NCBI RefSeq assembly: GCF_019312585.1 | Contig: NZ_JAHWDP010000001.1 | Location: 310,001-374,000, forward strand | Direction of reading: 5' to 3' | Length of the DNA stretch: 64,000 nt | From: Halomarinibacterium sedimenti | GTDB lineage: Bacteria > Bacteroidota > Bacteroidia > Flavobacteriales > Flavobacteriaceae | Shown here: in pieces, positions 56,145 through 64,000 of the stretch | Layout of the letters: each line of letters opens with the position of its first letter | Position numbering within the stretch: the first letter of the stretch is position 1 | Position numbers and translations under genes: made by a program | The notes under the pieces: generated by a model | Database searches by the model: none | Told to the model about the DNA's origin: nothing | What the model saw: the letters and a program-made list of their open reading frames with translations, nothing else

Positions 56145-56552
56145 TCAAATGAGGAATGTTTCGTAAAGAATTTGCAAATCCCGTTCGAGAGGTGGCGGTC
56201 GATAATAGTTGTGAACTATTACTTTTTCAGGAATAAAAGATACATCCTGAAACTCCAGCGTTTCTACTGGGATAAAAATCCATTCGCCTTGAAAGTCATA
56301 TTCGAAAGCCACTTTGTTAAAATGGTCATCGGTATTAACTTTTAAGTATTTGTTGCTACAACAACTATGACTTTCTTCTTTTTCATCTCCACATGCATCG
56401 ACTTTCATAGTCATGCCACAAGAAAGCGATTCTTCTCCAAGAGTTACTTTGGCAAGCATTTCGAAGCTACCGCAATAGTGTTTGGCATACGCCAAGCCAC
56501 TACTACTAAGTAGTATTAATGAAGAAAGTACTATGGAAATAATTGCGTTCAC
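56145..56552 (-). CDS. HYC_CC_PP-family protein
   Basis: Exported protein of 135 residues that starts at a GTG codon. The signal peptide is about 1-23. Motifs HYC (KHYCG), CC (SCCSNKY) and PPP (YYRPPPLER) are present in order, a set I know from the HYC_CC_PP family of metal-linked flavobacterial proteins. The cysteines would bind copper or similar. It lies 96 bases upstream of the HMA-MauE fusion and probably begins the operon; a promoter element lies four bases before the start. Confidence 0.82.
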   Translation of the reverse strand: MNAIISIVLSSLILLSSSGLAYAKHYCGSFEMLAKVTLGEESLSCGMTMKVDACGDEKEESHSCCSNKYLKVNTDDHFNKVAFEYDFQGEWIFIPVETLEFQDVSFIPEKVIVHNYYRPPPLERDLQILYETFLI

Positions 56553-56556
56553 AAGA

Positions 56557-56564
56557 CAAATTTA
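56557..56564 (-). promoter_or_regulatory. Candidate -7 element of the HYC_CC_PP gene
   Basis: TAAATTTG (minus strand) fits TAnnTTTG and ends four bases before the GTG start. This predicts a leaderless message. Confidence 0.45.
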
Positions 56565-56565
56565 C

Positions 56566-56596
56566 AAAAAAATAGGGCATCCTATTACATACCCTA
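56566..56596 (-). terminator. Terminator of the small lipoprotein gene
   Basis: TAGGGTAT and ATGCCCTA form an imperfect stem, followed on the minus strand by seven T. It separates the lipoprotein gene from the HYC_CC_PP gene, which therefore needs its own promoter. Confidence 0.7.
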
Positions 56597-56620
56597 CTTC
56601 TCTAACGTATTTTTAACAAA

Positions 56621-57037
56621 TTAGTTGCTTAACAATTTTTCGGCATTGGCAATGGCACTTTCCATAGAGGATTTTAGGTCGTTGACACTATTTTGAAATT
56701 CACCAAGCACATATCTCTTTTCCTCATTGAGTTCTTTTCCGTCTAACACTTCCTCGCTATCAAAGGCATTTCCAAAGTCAATCATCCAAGTCATCATTTC
56801 TTGGTTGGCTCCTTTTAGGTTTTGAATAGCAGTAACTTTCATAGAATCTACATTAGTAGAATCCATAGAAGCTTCAAGTTTACCAATAAGTTCGCCAATT
56901 GTACCCATTTTAGGCATAAGTTCGTCATGGACGGCAATTACTTGTTCCATTTGAGTGGGTCCTGTAGGTTCGGTTACTTTTTCTTTACAAGCTGAAAAGC
57001 TTAGAAAAAGAATTGCTACAAAGAATACGTTTTTCAT
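56621..57037 (-). CDS. Small helical lipoprotein
   Basis: Lipoprotein of 138 residues, starting at the Met of MKNVFFVAIL (57037), with lipobox FSAC. The mature part is a helical protein (MEQVIAVHDELMPKMGTIGELIGKLEASMDS, then a second helix pair). I recall similar proteins labelled viral A-type inclusion proteins, which is a coincidental name. Function is unknown. It lies 28 bases downstream of the XrtF-partner gene. Confidence 0.72.
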   Translation of the reverse strand: MKNVFFVAILFLSFSACKEKVTEPTGPTQMEQVIAVHDELMPKMGTIGELIGKLEASMDSTNVDSMKVTAIQNLKGANQEMMTWMIDFGNAFDSEEVLDGKELNEEKRYVLGEFQNSVNDLKSSMESAIANAEKLLSN

Positions 57038-57065
57038 GATATAGAATTTAGGGTGCAAAGATACT

Positions 57066-57494
57066 TTATTTCACATTCCGTTGAAAATAAAACGCTGGAA
57101 TTAAAAGCAATAGTAAAATAGGATGAATTAAAAACCTGCGCACATAAAACAGTAACATATACAACTCTTTTTCAGGTGCTTTTACCAAAAAAAGAAATAC
57201 GATTAATAAAAAAATATACACTATACAATATAAAATTAAAGAAAATCTCACAATATCCTTTTTCTGAAAAAGAACCCAAAGAATAGCTAAAGAAATGAAG
57301 GTGTTTAACCAAAAACGAATTCCAACGTTTAAGACTAACCATGGGATTTCAATCTCTGGAAAATTTTGAGCAGCATGGCTCGCTTTAAAAAAAGCAATAA
57401 GGGGATCGTAGAATAATTGTGGCGCATAAGCTCTTACAGCCACCAAACAAGCAACTAAAAAAGATAAAATACTAATTTTGAGCACTTTATTCAT
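57066..57494 (-). CDS. Exosortase F-associated membrane protein
   Basis: Membrane protein of 142 residues with four hydrophobic helices, starting at the Met of MNKVLKI (57494). A longer frame would overlap XrtF by 29 bases instead of eight. The motif AVRAYAPQLFYDPLIAFFK and the VRRFLIHPI stretch match the small partner found beside XrtF in Bacteroidota. Probably a helper of exosortase processing. Confidence 0.82.
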   Translation of the reverse strand: MNKVLKISILSFLVACLVAVRAYAPQLFYDPLIAFFKASHAAQNFPEIEIPWLVLNVGIRFWLNTFISLAILWVLFQKKDIVRFSLILYCIVYIFLLIVFLFLVKAPEKELYMLLFYVRRFLIHPILLLLLIPAFYFQRNVK

Positions 57495-58071
57495 TTTGCA
57501 ATTCTTTATTCTCATTCAAAGAAGTGATTACCACTTTTTTGGGTTTTAAGGTACGTACCCAAAGCACCCATAACACAAACACCAGACTATAAATAATGCC
57601 TGGAAAAACAACGGTATGCAACACCTCTTGATATTCTGGATATTGATATAATGCTATAGCTAATACAGCAATACGATAAAGATTTACTCCATAAATAAGT
57701 ATTGCTCCTGCGCAAATAAAAACAAGTGTCTTTTTAAATGAAGCCGAAAATGCAATTATAAAAGCCACAAATAAAATGATAATACTTATAGCGTTACACC
57801 CTTCAATAATTTGTCCTACATGTATTCCTTCGACCCATAATTCCATGCTAGGTGTTGTCTCATTTGCAATGACTTCAGCATTATAACCAAGACTATTTAA
57901 TACAGCGCTACTCTGCTCTGCCACTAATTGCGTGATAAAATCTGAAGTATTGGAATCTACTTTTGAAAGTTTGAGATATCCTCCATAAATTAAACTCAAT
58001 ACAATGTACGAACCCAAGAAAAGCAGCAAAAAACGGAGTACCGATTTATATTTTCTAAAAAGTTCCTTCAT
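57487..58071 (-). CDS. xrtF: Exosortase XrtF
   Basis: Membrane-embedded transpeptidase-like protein of 194 residues. The catalytic Cys92 (EGCNAI), Arg133 (LYRIAVLA) and His152 (LHTVVFPG) of exosortases are all present in their usual order within membrane helices. XrtF is the Flavobacteriia type, which is thought to process envelope proteins with C-terminal sorting signals. No substrate gene is seen nearby. It overlaps its partner gene by eight bases. Confidence 0.88.
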   Translation of the reverse strand: MKELFRKYKSVLRFLLLFLGSYIVLSLIYGGYLKLSKVDSNTSDFITQLVAEQSSAVLNSLGYNAEVIANETTPSMELWVEGIHVGQIIEGCNAISIIILFVAFIIAFSASFKKTLVFICAGAILIYGVNLYRIAVLAIALYQYPEYQEVLHTVVFPGIIYSLVFVLWVLWVRTLKPKKVVITSLNENKELQNE

Positions 58072-58075
58072 ACTT

Positions 58076-58083
58076 CAAAAATA
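58076..58083 (-). promoter_or_regulatory. Candidate -7 element of xrtF
   Basis: TATTTTTG (minus strand) matches TAnnTTTG and ends four bases upstream of the ATG at 58071, so the message may be leaderless. Confidence 0.45.
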
Positions 58084-58100
58084 GTTAAATAGATGTTCCC

Positions 58101-58128
58101 TTTGGTTTTCATTTTTAAAATACCTTTG
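58101..58128 (+). promoter_or_regulatory. Promoter of the GAF-domain gene
   Basis: TTTG (58101-58104) and TACCTTTG (58121-58128) with 16 bases between match the phylum consensus. The first ATG is seven bases downstream, so the leader is almost absent. Confidence 0.6.
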
Positions 58129-58135
58129 TGCAAAA

Positions 58136-58600
58136 ATGATGGCTATGTCTCTTGAAACCTTAAAACCACAAATAACTACGATTATTTCTTCGGAAAATAC
58201 TTCCGTAAATGAAAAACTAACCCAAGTTTGTGAAGTTCTTCAAAACCATATAGATTACTATAATTGGGTAGGATTTTATTTTGCCAATGAAGCAGAAAGA
58301 ACACTGCATTTAAAGGCATTTGCCGGCGAACCTACAGACCATACTGTCATTCCATTTGGGAAAGGCATCTGCGGGCAAGTAGCTGAAAGCAATGCCAATT
58401 TTGTGGTGCCAGACGTCAAGGCGCAAGACAATTATATCGCTTGTAGTATAACGGTAAAATCTGAAATTGTGATTCCTTTATTCAAAAACGGAAAAAACAT
58501 TGGTCAAATAGATATCGATTCGCATACCATAGATCCATTTTCGGAAGAAGATGAACGCTTTTTGGAATGGGTGAATAAGCGAGTTTCTGAAATTTTATAA
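58136..58600 (+). CDS. GAF-domain protein, probable free methionine-R-sulfoxide reductase
   Basis: Single GAF-domain protein of 154 residues. Motifs WVGFYFAN, FGKGICGQVAE with C79, and YIACSITVKSEIVIPL with C103, match the free-methionine-R-sulfoxide reductase (MsrC) family, which repairs oxidised free methionine. The third, resolving cysteine of the E. coli enzyme is absent here (the position is occupied in DHTVIPFG). The start could be any of three Met codons at 58136, 58139 or 58145. It converges on the permease gene with four bases between stops. Confidence 0.82.
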   Translation: MMAMSLETLKPQITTIISSENTSVNEKLTQVCEVLQNHIDYYNWVGFYFANEAERTLHLKAFAGEPTDHTVIPFGKGICGQVAESNANFVVPDVKAQDNYIACSITVKSEIVIPLFKNGKNIGQIDIDSHTIDPFSEEDERFLEWVNKRVSEIL

Positions 58601-58604
58601 AATA

Positions 58605-59861
58605 TTACATCCCAGTTCGTATTGCTTCTACAGGATCTAATTTTGATGCTTTAATAGCAGGTAGAATTCCAGAGATTAATCCAATTGCCGCCGCAATGGC
58701 AGTTCCAATAAACATATTCCAAAGGGATAGCACAAACTCAAAATCTTCAGCTACATAGGTGGCAATTATAGAACCAAGAAGAACTAAAAGTAAACCAATC
58801 AGTCCCCCAATAATGGCTAAAATCATCGCTTCGAACAAAAACTGATATAGAATAAATCTTCGTTTTGCTCCTAGGGATTTCTGAATTCCAATAAGGTTCG
58901 TGCGCTCTTTTACACTTACAAACATAATATTGGCAATTCCGAAGCCTCCCACCAATAAAGAGAATAAGCTAATAATTCCACCAATGACATTCATACTTCC
59001 TGTAATACTATCTATGGCATCAGAAAACCCTTGTAATTGATTGACAAAAAAGTCATTTTCCCGTTCCGCTTTAATTCCTCTAATGATTCTCATTTTTGAA
59101 GACAGTAACGCAATAAACTCTTCATTATCTACTCCCTGTTCGGGTTTAATTAAAATGAAAGGGAAGGTGGACTTATTATTGTCTCCAAATATTTTTCGCA
59201 TAAAGTTTACGGGTAAAAAGGTGGCGGTATCTTTACTACCTCCAAATATGCCACTCCCTTCCTTTTCCATAACCCCTATAACGGTTAATTTTCTACCATA
59301 AACTCTCACTTTTTTACCAATAGCCATTTCTGCACTTCCAAACAAACTATTAGCAATTTCATCGCCTATCACAATAACCGCTGCACCACTATTGGACTCA
59401 GATTCATTAAAGAAACGCCCATGGGCAATTTTCATATTTTCGATTTCGGTTTGTTGCTCTGTAACCCCATTCATCTCAACATTCTCGATCGATTTATCTT
59501 CAAATTTTACACTTTCGTTTTGCACATTAAGCTGAAAGGATATGCCTTTCATATTGGGCATCATCTTTTTTAAAAGCATGTGCTCCTCATACGTAACATC
59601 TGGATACTGTTCCCATTTCCACCGTGGAACATCTGTGGGGCCAAAAGAAAATCGACAAAGAAAAATAGTACTATTATCCAAGCCGCTAATGCTGTCTTCG
59701 ATTTCACTTTTTAACGAATCTACAGAGGCTAGAACTGCAATAATAGAAAATATCCCAATGGTCACTCCCAACAACGACAAAAATGTACGTAGTTTGTTGT
59801 TTTTTAATGCGTTAATCGCAAAATTGAAGCTTTCTTTTAATACTCTAAGGTAAATTATCAT
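58605..59861 (-). CDS. MacB/FtsX-like ABC transporter permease
   Basis: Membrane protein of 418 residues with one N-terminal membrane helix (after NNKLRTFLSLLGVTIGIFSI), a large periplasmic domain (about 45-270), and three C-terminal helices ending in the family signature KASKLDPVEAIR. This is the MacB/LolE-like permease type, which drives mechanotransmission across the envelope. No ATPase gene is adjacent, so the partner is encoded elsewhere. The long gap before purH probably holds its promoter. Confidence 0.88.
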   Translation of the reverse strand: MIIYLRVLKESFNFAINALKNNKLRTFLSLLGVTIGIFSIIAVLASVDSLKSEIEDSISGLDNSTIFLCRFSFGPTDVPRWKWEQYPDVTYEEHMLLKKMMPNMKGISFQLNVQNESVKFEDKSIENVEMNGVTEQQTEIENMKIAHGRFFNESESNSGAAVIVIGDEIANSLFGSAEMAIGKKVRVYGRKLTVIGVMEKEGSGIFGGSKDTATFLPVNFMRKIFGDNNKSTFPFILIKPEQGVDNEEFIALLSSKMRIIRGIKAERENDFFVNQLQGFSDAIDSITGSMNVIGGIISLFSLLVGGFGIANIMFVSVKERTNLIGIQKSLGAKRRFILYQFLFEAMILAIIGGLIGLLLVLLGSIIATYVAEDFEFVLSLWNMFIGTAIAAAIGLISGILPAIKASKLDPVEAIRTGM

Positions 59862-59944
59862 GCCCGGAGAAACCTATTTTTTTGGTAGCTTAAAGATAGG
59901 TCTTTTTAGGTAAAGATATGTTACAAATTTCCTTAGGAATTATG

Positions 59945-59952
59945 TACTTTTG
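59945..59952 (+). promoter_or_regulatory. Candidate -7 element of purH
   Basis: TACTTTTG, 28 bases before the purH ATG at 59980. It also rules out an earlier in-frame TTG start, which would lie inside the promoter. Confidence 0.6.
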
Positions 59953-59979
59953 CAACTTAATTCAGCACAAAATATTTTC

Positions 59980-61512
59980 ATGGCAAATTCACATAAAATC
60001 CAATCGGCTTTAATTTCAGTATTTCACAAAGACAGCTTAGCTCCTATTGTGGAAAAATTAGACCAATTGGGAGTTACACTTTATTCTACTGGTGGCACTG
60101 AAAAATTTATTAATGACATGGGTATCAATGTGATTCCTGTAGAAGAAGTTACCGATTATCCCTCTATTTTAGGAGGTCGCGTAAAAACCCTTCATCCAAA
60201 AGTTTTTGGTGGGATTTTAAACAGACAAGAAAATGAAAGTGATGTTGCCGAAATGAAACAATACAATATACCTCAGCTGGATTTGGTTATTGTAGACTTA
60301 TATCCTTTTGAAAAGACAGTTGCATCGGGGGCAAGTGAACAAGACATTATAGAAAAAATTGACATTGGCGGAATCTCTTTAATTCGTGCTGCTGCCAAAA
60401 ATTTTAAAGACACCCTTTGTGTTTCTTCTATGGAAGATTATGAAGAAGTGCTTCAAATATTATTTGACGCCAATGGTGAAACTACTTTAGCACAGCGCAA
60501 GCATTTTGCAACCAAGGCATTTAATGTTTCTTCGCATTACGATTCGGCTATTTTCAATTATTTTAATAGCACTCGTGAAATAGCTTCATTGAAAGTAAGT
60601 GAAACTAACGGGAAAGTGCTTCGGTATGGTGAAAATCCACATCAAAAAGGATTTTTCTTCGGGGATTTTGAAGCCATGTTCGATAATTTACACGGAAAAG
60701 AATTAAGCTACAACAACCTACTGGATGTGGATGCCGCTGTAAATCTTATGAATGAATTTGTAGGCGAAGCACCCACTTTTGCTATTTTGAAGCATAACAA
60801 CGCCTGCGGAATTGCGCAAAGAAACATTGTAAAAGAAGCCTATGAAGCTGCTTTGGCAGGTGATCCTGTTTCGGCCTTTGGCGGGATTTTAATCTGCAAT
60901 ACCGAAATTGACGAAGCCACTGCCGAAGAAATTCACAAGCTATTTTGCGAAGTTGTGATAGCACCTTCCTATTCTGAAAAAGCATTAGATATTTTGAAGG
61001 GTAAAAAGAACCGAATTATATTAGTTCAAAAACAAATTGAATTGCCTAAAACAACGGTAAGAAGTTGTTTAAATGGTGCTTTAGTTCAAGACCGAGATCA
61101 CTTAACAGACACTTCAGAAAATTTAACCGAAGTCACTCACAATAAACCAACACCAAACGAGTTAGAAGATTTATTGTTTGCTTCAAAAGTATGTAAACAT
61201 ACCAAGTCCAATACCATTGTTTTAGCAAAAAACAAACAACTTTGCGCCAGTGGTACAGGACAAACGTCAAGAGTAGACGCCCTACGTCAAGCGATTGATA
61301 AAGCAAATTCATTTGAGTTCGATTTAAAAGGAGCTGTGATGGCAAGTGATGCATTTTTCCCTTTTCCAGATTGTGTGGAAATTGCAGATCACGCAGGTAT
61401 TACTGCTGTTATTCAACCAGGAGGTTCTATTAAAGATGAATTAAGCATTACATATTGCAATCAAAATAACATTGCCATGGTATTTACAGGCGTTAGACAT
61501 TTTAAGCATTAA
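59980..61512 (+). CDS. purH: Bifunctional AICAR transformylase/IMP cyclohydrolase PurH
   Basis: Bifunctional enzyme of 510 residues for the last two steps of IMP synthesis. The N-terminal IMP cyclohydrolase domain includes LYSTGGTEKFI and GGRVKTLHPKVFGGIL. The transformylase domain follows, with LRYGENPHQ and LLYNNLLD-like SYNNLLDVDAA, KHNNACGIA and the end HAGITAVIQPGGSIKD. Start at the ATG of MANSHKIQ. Transcribed toward the mre genes, which have their own promoter. Confidence 0.96.
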   Translation: MANSHKIQSALISVFHKDSLAPIVEKLDQLGVTLYSTGGTEKFINDMGINVIPVEEVTDYPSILGGRVKTLHPKVFGGILNRQENESDVAEMKQYNIPQLDLVIVDLYPFEKTVASGASEQDIIEKIDIGGISLIRAAAKNFKDTLCVSSMEDYEEVLQILFDANGETTLAQRKHFATKAFNVSSHYDSAIFNYFNSTREIASLKVSETNGKVLRYGENPHQKGFFFGDFEAMFDNLHGKELSYNNLLDVDAAVNLMNEFVGEAPTFAILKHNNACGIAQRNIVKEAYEAALAGDPVSAFGGILICNTEIDEATAEEIHKLFCEVVIAPSYSEKALDILKGKKNRIILVQKQIELPKTTVRSCLNGALVQDRDHLTDTSENLTEVTHNKPTPNELEDLLFASKVCKHTKSNTIVLAKNKQLCASGTGQTSRVDALRQAIDKANSFEFDLKGAVMASDAFFPFPDCVEIADHAGITAVIQPGGSIKDELSITYCNQNNIAMVFTGVRHFKH

Positions 61513-61519
61513 AAATTAT

Positions 61520-61527
61520 TACATTTG
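61520..61527 (+). promoter_or_regulatory. Candidate -7 element of the mre operon
   Basis: TACATTTG, 46 bases before the mreB start, matches TAnnTTTG. Confidence 0.55.
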
Positions 61528-61573
61528 TAAGAATACCAAGCCATTAAAATAATTATAGATACTTTAAACCATT

Positions 61574-62602
61574 ATGGGATTTTTTGATTTTCTCACCGAA
61601 GAAATAGCTATCGACCTTGGAACGGCGAACACGCTTATCATTCATAACGACAAAGTAGTTGTGGATGCTCCTTCTATTGTTGCTCGTGATCGCATCACAG
61701 GAAAGATTATTGCGGTAGGAAGAGAAGCTGCTCGAATGCAAGGAAAAACACACGAAAACATAAAAACCATTAGACCATTAAAAGATGGAGTTATTGCAGA
61801 TTTTGATGCCAGTGAGAAAATGATTAATATGTTTATTAAAGACATCCCTGCCTTAAAGAAGAGATGGCTTACACCCTCCCTGCGTATGGTTGTTTGCATC
61901 CCAAGTGGAATTACCGAGGTTGAAATGCGTGCCGTAAAGGAAAGTTGCGAACGTGTTAATGGAAAAGAAGTATATCTTATTCACGAACCCATGGCAGCAG
62001 CCATAGGTATTGGAGTAGATATTATGCAACCAAAAGGAAATATGGTCATAGACATTGGAGGAGGTACTACCGAAATTGCTGTCATTGCTCTGGGTGGAAT
62101 TGTTTGTGATAAATCGGTAAAGATTGCTGGAGACGTTTTTACAAATGATATAGTGTATTATATGCGGACACAACATAATTTGTATGTAGGTGAACGCACT
62201 GCAGAAAAAATTAAAATACAAATTGGTGCCGCAACTGAAGATTTAGAATTGCCACCAGAGGAAATGGACGTGCAAGGACGTGATTTACTTACAGGAAAGC
62301 CAAAACAAGTACAAACTTCCTATCGTGAAATTGCAAAGGCCTTAGACAAATCCATTTTACGAATTGAAGATGCTGTTATGGAGACCTTGTCACAAACCCC
62401 ACCAGAATTAGCCGCCGATATCTACAATACAGGAATTTATCTTGCTGGTGGAGGATCGATGCTTCGTGGACTTGATAAGCGACTTTCTCAAAAAACAGAT
62501 CTTCCAGTTTATATTGCCGAAGACCCATTACGCGCGGTAGTTCGTGGAACAGGAATTTGTTTAAAAAACCTTTCAAAATACAAGAGTGTATTGATTAAAT
62601 AA
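61574..62602 (+). CDS. mreB: Rod-shape-determining actin homologue MreB
   Basis: Actin-like ATPase of 342 residues that positions the cell-wall elongation machinery. The phosphate loops show IAIDLGTANTLI near the start and VIDIGGGTTEIAVI in the middle, and the connecting loop GIYLAGGGSMLRGLDK is near the end. Full length for the family. Thirteen bases separate it from mreC. Confidence 0.97.
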   Translation: MGFFDFLTEEIAIDLGTANTLIIHNDKVVVDAPSIVARDRITGKIIAVGREAARMQGKTHENIKTIRPLKDGVIADFDASEKMINMFIKDIPALKKRWLTPSLRMVVCIPSGITEVEMRAVKESCERVNGKEVYLIHEPMAAAIGIGVDIMQPKGNMVIDIGGGTTEIAVIALGGIVCDKSVKIAGDVFTNDIVYYMRTQHNLYVGERTAEKIKIQIGAATEDLELPPEEMDVQGRDLLTGKPKQVQTSYREIAKALDKSILRIEDAVMETLSQTPPELAADIYNTGIYLAGGGSMLRGLDKRLSQKTDLPVYIAEDPLRAVVRGTGICLKNLSKYKSVLIK

Positions 62603-62615
62603 GAAATAACGTAGA

Positions 62616-63446
62616 ATGCAACAGATTATCTATTTCTTTATTCGGAATAAAAATTTCCTGTTGTTTTTTGTTCTTTTTTTAATTTCTGTTTTTCTCACTA
62701 TCAACTCACATTCGTATCACAAAAACCAATATGTAAATTCTGCCAATTTTATTTCGGGTGGAGTTTTTTCGGTTAAAAGTTCCATTACAGATTATTTCGA
62801 TTTAAAAGATCAAAATCAAAAACTCACCGAGGAGAACAGATTACTTCGTTTACATCTTCAAAATATTGAAGAAACAATACCTGCCTTAGATTCCATTCAA
62901 CCTGTTAACGATAGTGTTTTTTCAATAGTTGGGGCGAAAGTGATTAATAATAGTTATTCAAAAACTAAAAACCAATTAACCATCAATAAAGGTTCTGCGG
63001 ACGATGTGGTAATTGATATGGGGGTTATTTCTTCGGAAGGTGTCGTGGGAATTGTAAGTCATACGTCTAAGAATTTTGCTTCGGTGCAATCTATTTTAAA
63101 TTCGAATAGTCAAGTTGCTGCCAAGTTTAAAAAATCGAATCATTTTGGTACTATGATATGGGATGGCAAAAACCCTAATGTTGTTCAGTTAAAGGAAATA
63201 CCAAGAGTTGCGAATGTGGCTTTAGGCGACACTATTGTAACCGATGGTAGGTCCACTATTTTCCCTGAAGGTGTCATGATTGGTACGGTTAAAGATTTTG
63301 TCATTGAAGATGTGGGAGATTATTATAATATTAGTATCGATCTATTTACAGACATGACAAGTTTGAAACACGTTTATCTTATCGCTCGAAAGGATGCAAA
63401 AGAAATAAAGGAACTGGAAAAAGAAGCGACCCATGTGGAACAATGA
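62616..63446 (+). CDS. mreC: Rod-shape-determining protein MreC
   Basis: Periplasmic elongasome component of 276 residues with one N-terminal membrane helix (about 12-30), then a coiled coil (about 60-95) and two beta-barrel domains (about 100-265). Motifs GVVGIVSHTSKNFASVQSI and GDTIVTDGRSTIFPEG are typical of MreC. Its end overlaps mreD by 14 bases. Confidence 0.93.
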   Translation: MQQIIYFFIRNKNFLLFFVLFLISVFLTINSHSYHKNQYVNSANFISGGVFSVKSSITDYFDLKDQNQKLTEENRLLRLHLQNIEETIPALDSIQPVNDSVFSIVGAKVINNSYSKTKNQLTINKGSADDVVIDMGVISSEGVVGIVSHTSKNFASVQSILNSNSQVAAKFKKSNHFGTMIWDGKNPNVVQLKEIPRVANVALGDTIVTDGRSTIFPEGVMIGTVKDFVIEDVGDYYNISIDLFTDMTSLKHVYLIARKDAKEIKELEKEATHVEQ

Positions 63447-63942
63447 AATTTTAATTAATACGGCGCGTTTTCTTGTATTGATTCTACTTCAAGTAGTTCT
63501 TTTGGACCACATAAACTTTTTAGGGTATGTAAATCCGTATTTGTATATCTACTTCATTCTATTGTACCCATTAACAGGAAACAAAAGCTTACTGATTCTT
63601 TTAAGTTTTTTACTGGGTTTAAGTGTAGACATGTTTAATAACTCTGGAGGTATCCATGCGGGAGCCTCTGTTTTTATTGCTTGGATACGTCCTTTGGTTT
63701 TAAAATATTCCTTTGGGGTAAGTTATGAATACAATACAGTAAAGATTAATACGGCAAGTTTTTCTCAACAACTCGTTTTTATAGTGAGTATGGTTTTTAT
63801 ACATCACCTAATACTTTTCTCTCTTGAGATTTTTAACACAAGCCAAATACTTTTCATCTTAAAATCCACGTTATTTTCTGGGATATTCACTACTATTATT
63901 ATTTTTTGTACCCTTTATTTATTTGGTAAGAGAAGTTTATGA
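63433..63942 (+). CDS. mreD: Rod-shape-determining protein MreD
   Basis: Polytopic membrane protein of 169 residues (five or six helices) that joins MreC to the elongasome. The conserved DHINFLGYVNPYLYIYFILLYP and LLGLSVDMFNNSGGIHAGA stretches match flavobacterial MreD. It overlaps mreC by 14 bases and mrdA by four (ATGA). Confidence 0.92.
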   Translation: MWNNEILINTARFLVLILLQVVLLDHINFLGYVNPYLYIYFILLYPLTGNKSLLILLSFLLGLSVDMFNNSGGIHAGASVFIAWIRPLVLKYSFGVSYEYNTVKINTASFSQQLVFIVSMVFIHHLILFSLEIFNTSQILFILKSTLFSGIFTTIIIFCTLYLFGKRSL

Positions 63943-64000
63943 GAAAACTATTACTGCTTTCTATAGTTTTAATAACAGGGGTTGTATTTGCAGCACGACT
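63939..64000 (+). CDS. mrdA: Penicillin-binding protein 2 (5' end, cut by window edge)
   Basis: Only the first 20 codons are inside the window: MRKLLLLSIVLITGVVFAAR. This is the N-terminal membrane anchor typical of flavobacterial PBP2, and the position after mreD fits the order mreB-mreC-mreD-mrdA-rodA. It overlaps mreD by ATGA. Confidence 0.72.
   Translation, partial: MRKLLLLSIVLITGVVFAAR

Noticed and set aside
59950-59980. TTG start for PurH ten codons upstream of ATG
   Set aside because: It would lie within the promoter -7 element; the normal family start is at MANSHKIQ.

Overview
The window reads as a chromosomal segment of a low-G+C member of the Bacteroidota, family Flavobacteriaceae. 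The evidence is the gldK-gldL-gldM-gldN gliding/type IX secretion cluster, exosortase XrtF with its partner, a HYC_CC_PP-type metal protein, an initiator tRNA without an encoded CCA end, A-rich leaders instead of clear Shine-Dalgarno sites, and Bacteroidota-type promoters (TTTG, about 16 to 21 bases, then TAnnTTTG). I recognise families from memory; no database was searched. 

Region 1 (1-22.9 kb) is an accessory block in which every gene lies on the minus strand. It holds short operons of single-domain enzymes and envelope proteins: a DUF1348/AraC/membrane protein/SDR/TPR-HTH run (0-4.2 kb), a YHS-domain protein and an AhpD-like protein, a metallo-beta-lactamase-fold protein that has lost its metal motif, an ABC exporter whose permease is fused to an M1 aminopeptidase, several periplasmic hydrolases, and a probable redox-stress operon led by a Crp/Fnr regulator (17.8-21.9 kb). 

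Region 2 (22.9-26.7 kb) is mobile. A single-gene unit (PD40 lipoprotein) is bounded like an integron cassette: a 124-base attC-like hairpin follows the stop codon, and inverted 12-mers sit at both ends of the gene. Next come two small orphan genes, a decamer tandem repeat and a tyrosine recombinase that abuts the 3' end of an initiator tRNA-Met gene. 

Region 3 (26.7-45.5 kb, almost all minus strand) is more core-like: an RND-adaptor-TolC efflux operon with a 59-residue cysteine protein, an ABC-F ATPase, a DUF983 protein, a DAO-type FAD oxidoreductase, gldKLMN, a ureohydrolase-fold protein with a broken metal site, topA and a polytopic membrane protein. 

Region 4 (45.6-52.3 kb, plus strand) is an operon miaB, sigma-54-type activator, lptE, TPR-like gene, secG, ended by a strong terminator and followed by groES-groEL. 

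Region 5 (52.4-58.1 kb, minus strand) holds a 31-residue lysine-rich peptide gene not reported by ordinary length cut-offs, a copper/heavy-metal module (HMA protein, TonB-dependent receptor, HMA-MauE fusion, HYC_CC_PP protein), a small lipoprotein and the XrtF pair. 

Region 6 (58.1-64.0 kb) has a GAF-type methionine sulfoxide reductase candidate, a MacB-like permease, purH and the start of the cell-shape operon mreB-mreC-mreD-mrdA, cut by the window edge. 

The most unusual items are the cassette-like unit at 22.9-24.0 kb, two pseudoenzyme candidates (MBL fold and arginase fold), the decayed second copy of a DUF7010-like gene, and a group of genes whose TAnnTTTG promoter element almost touches the start codon, which predicts leaderless messages.
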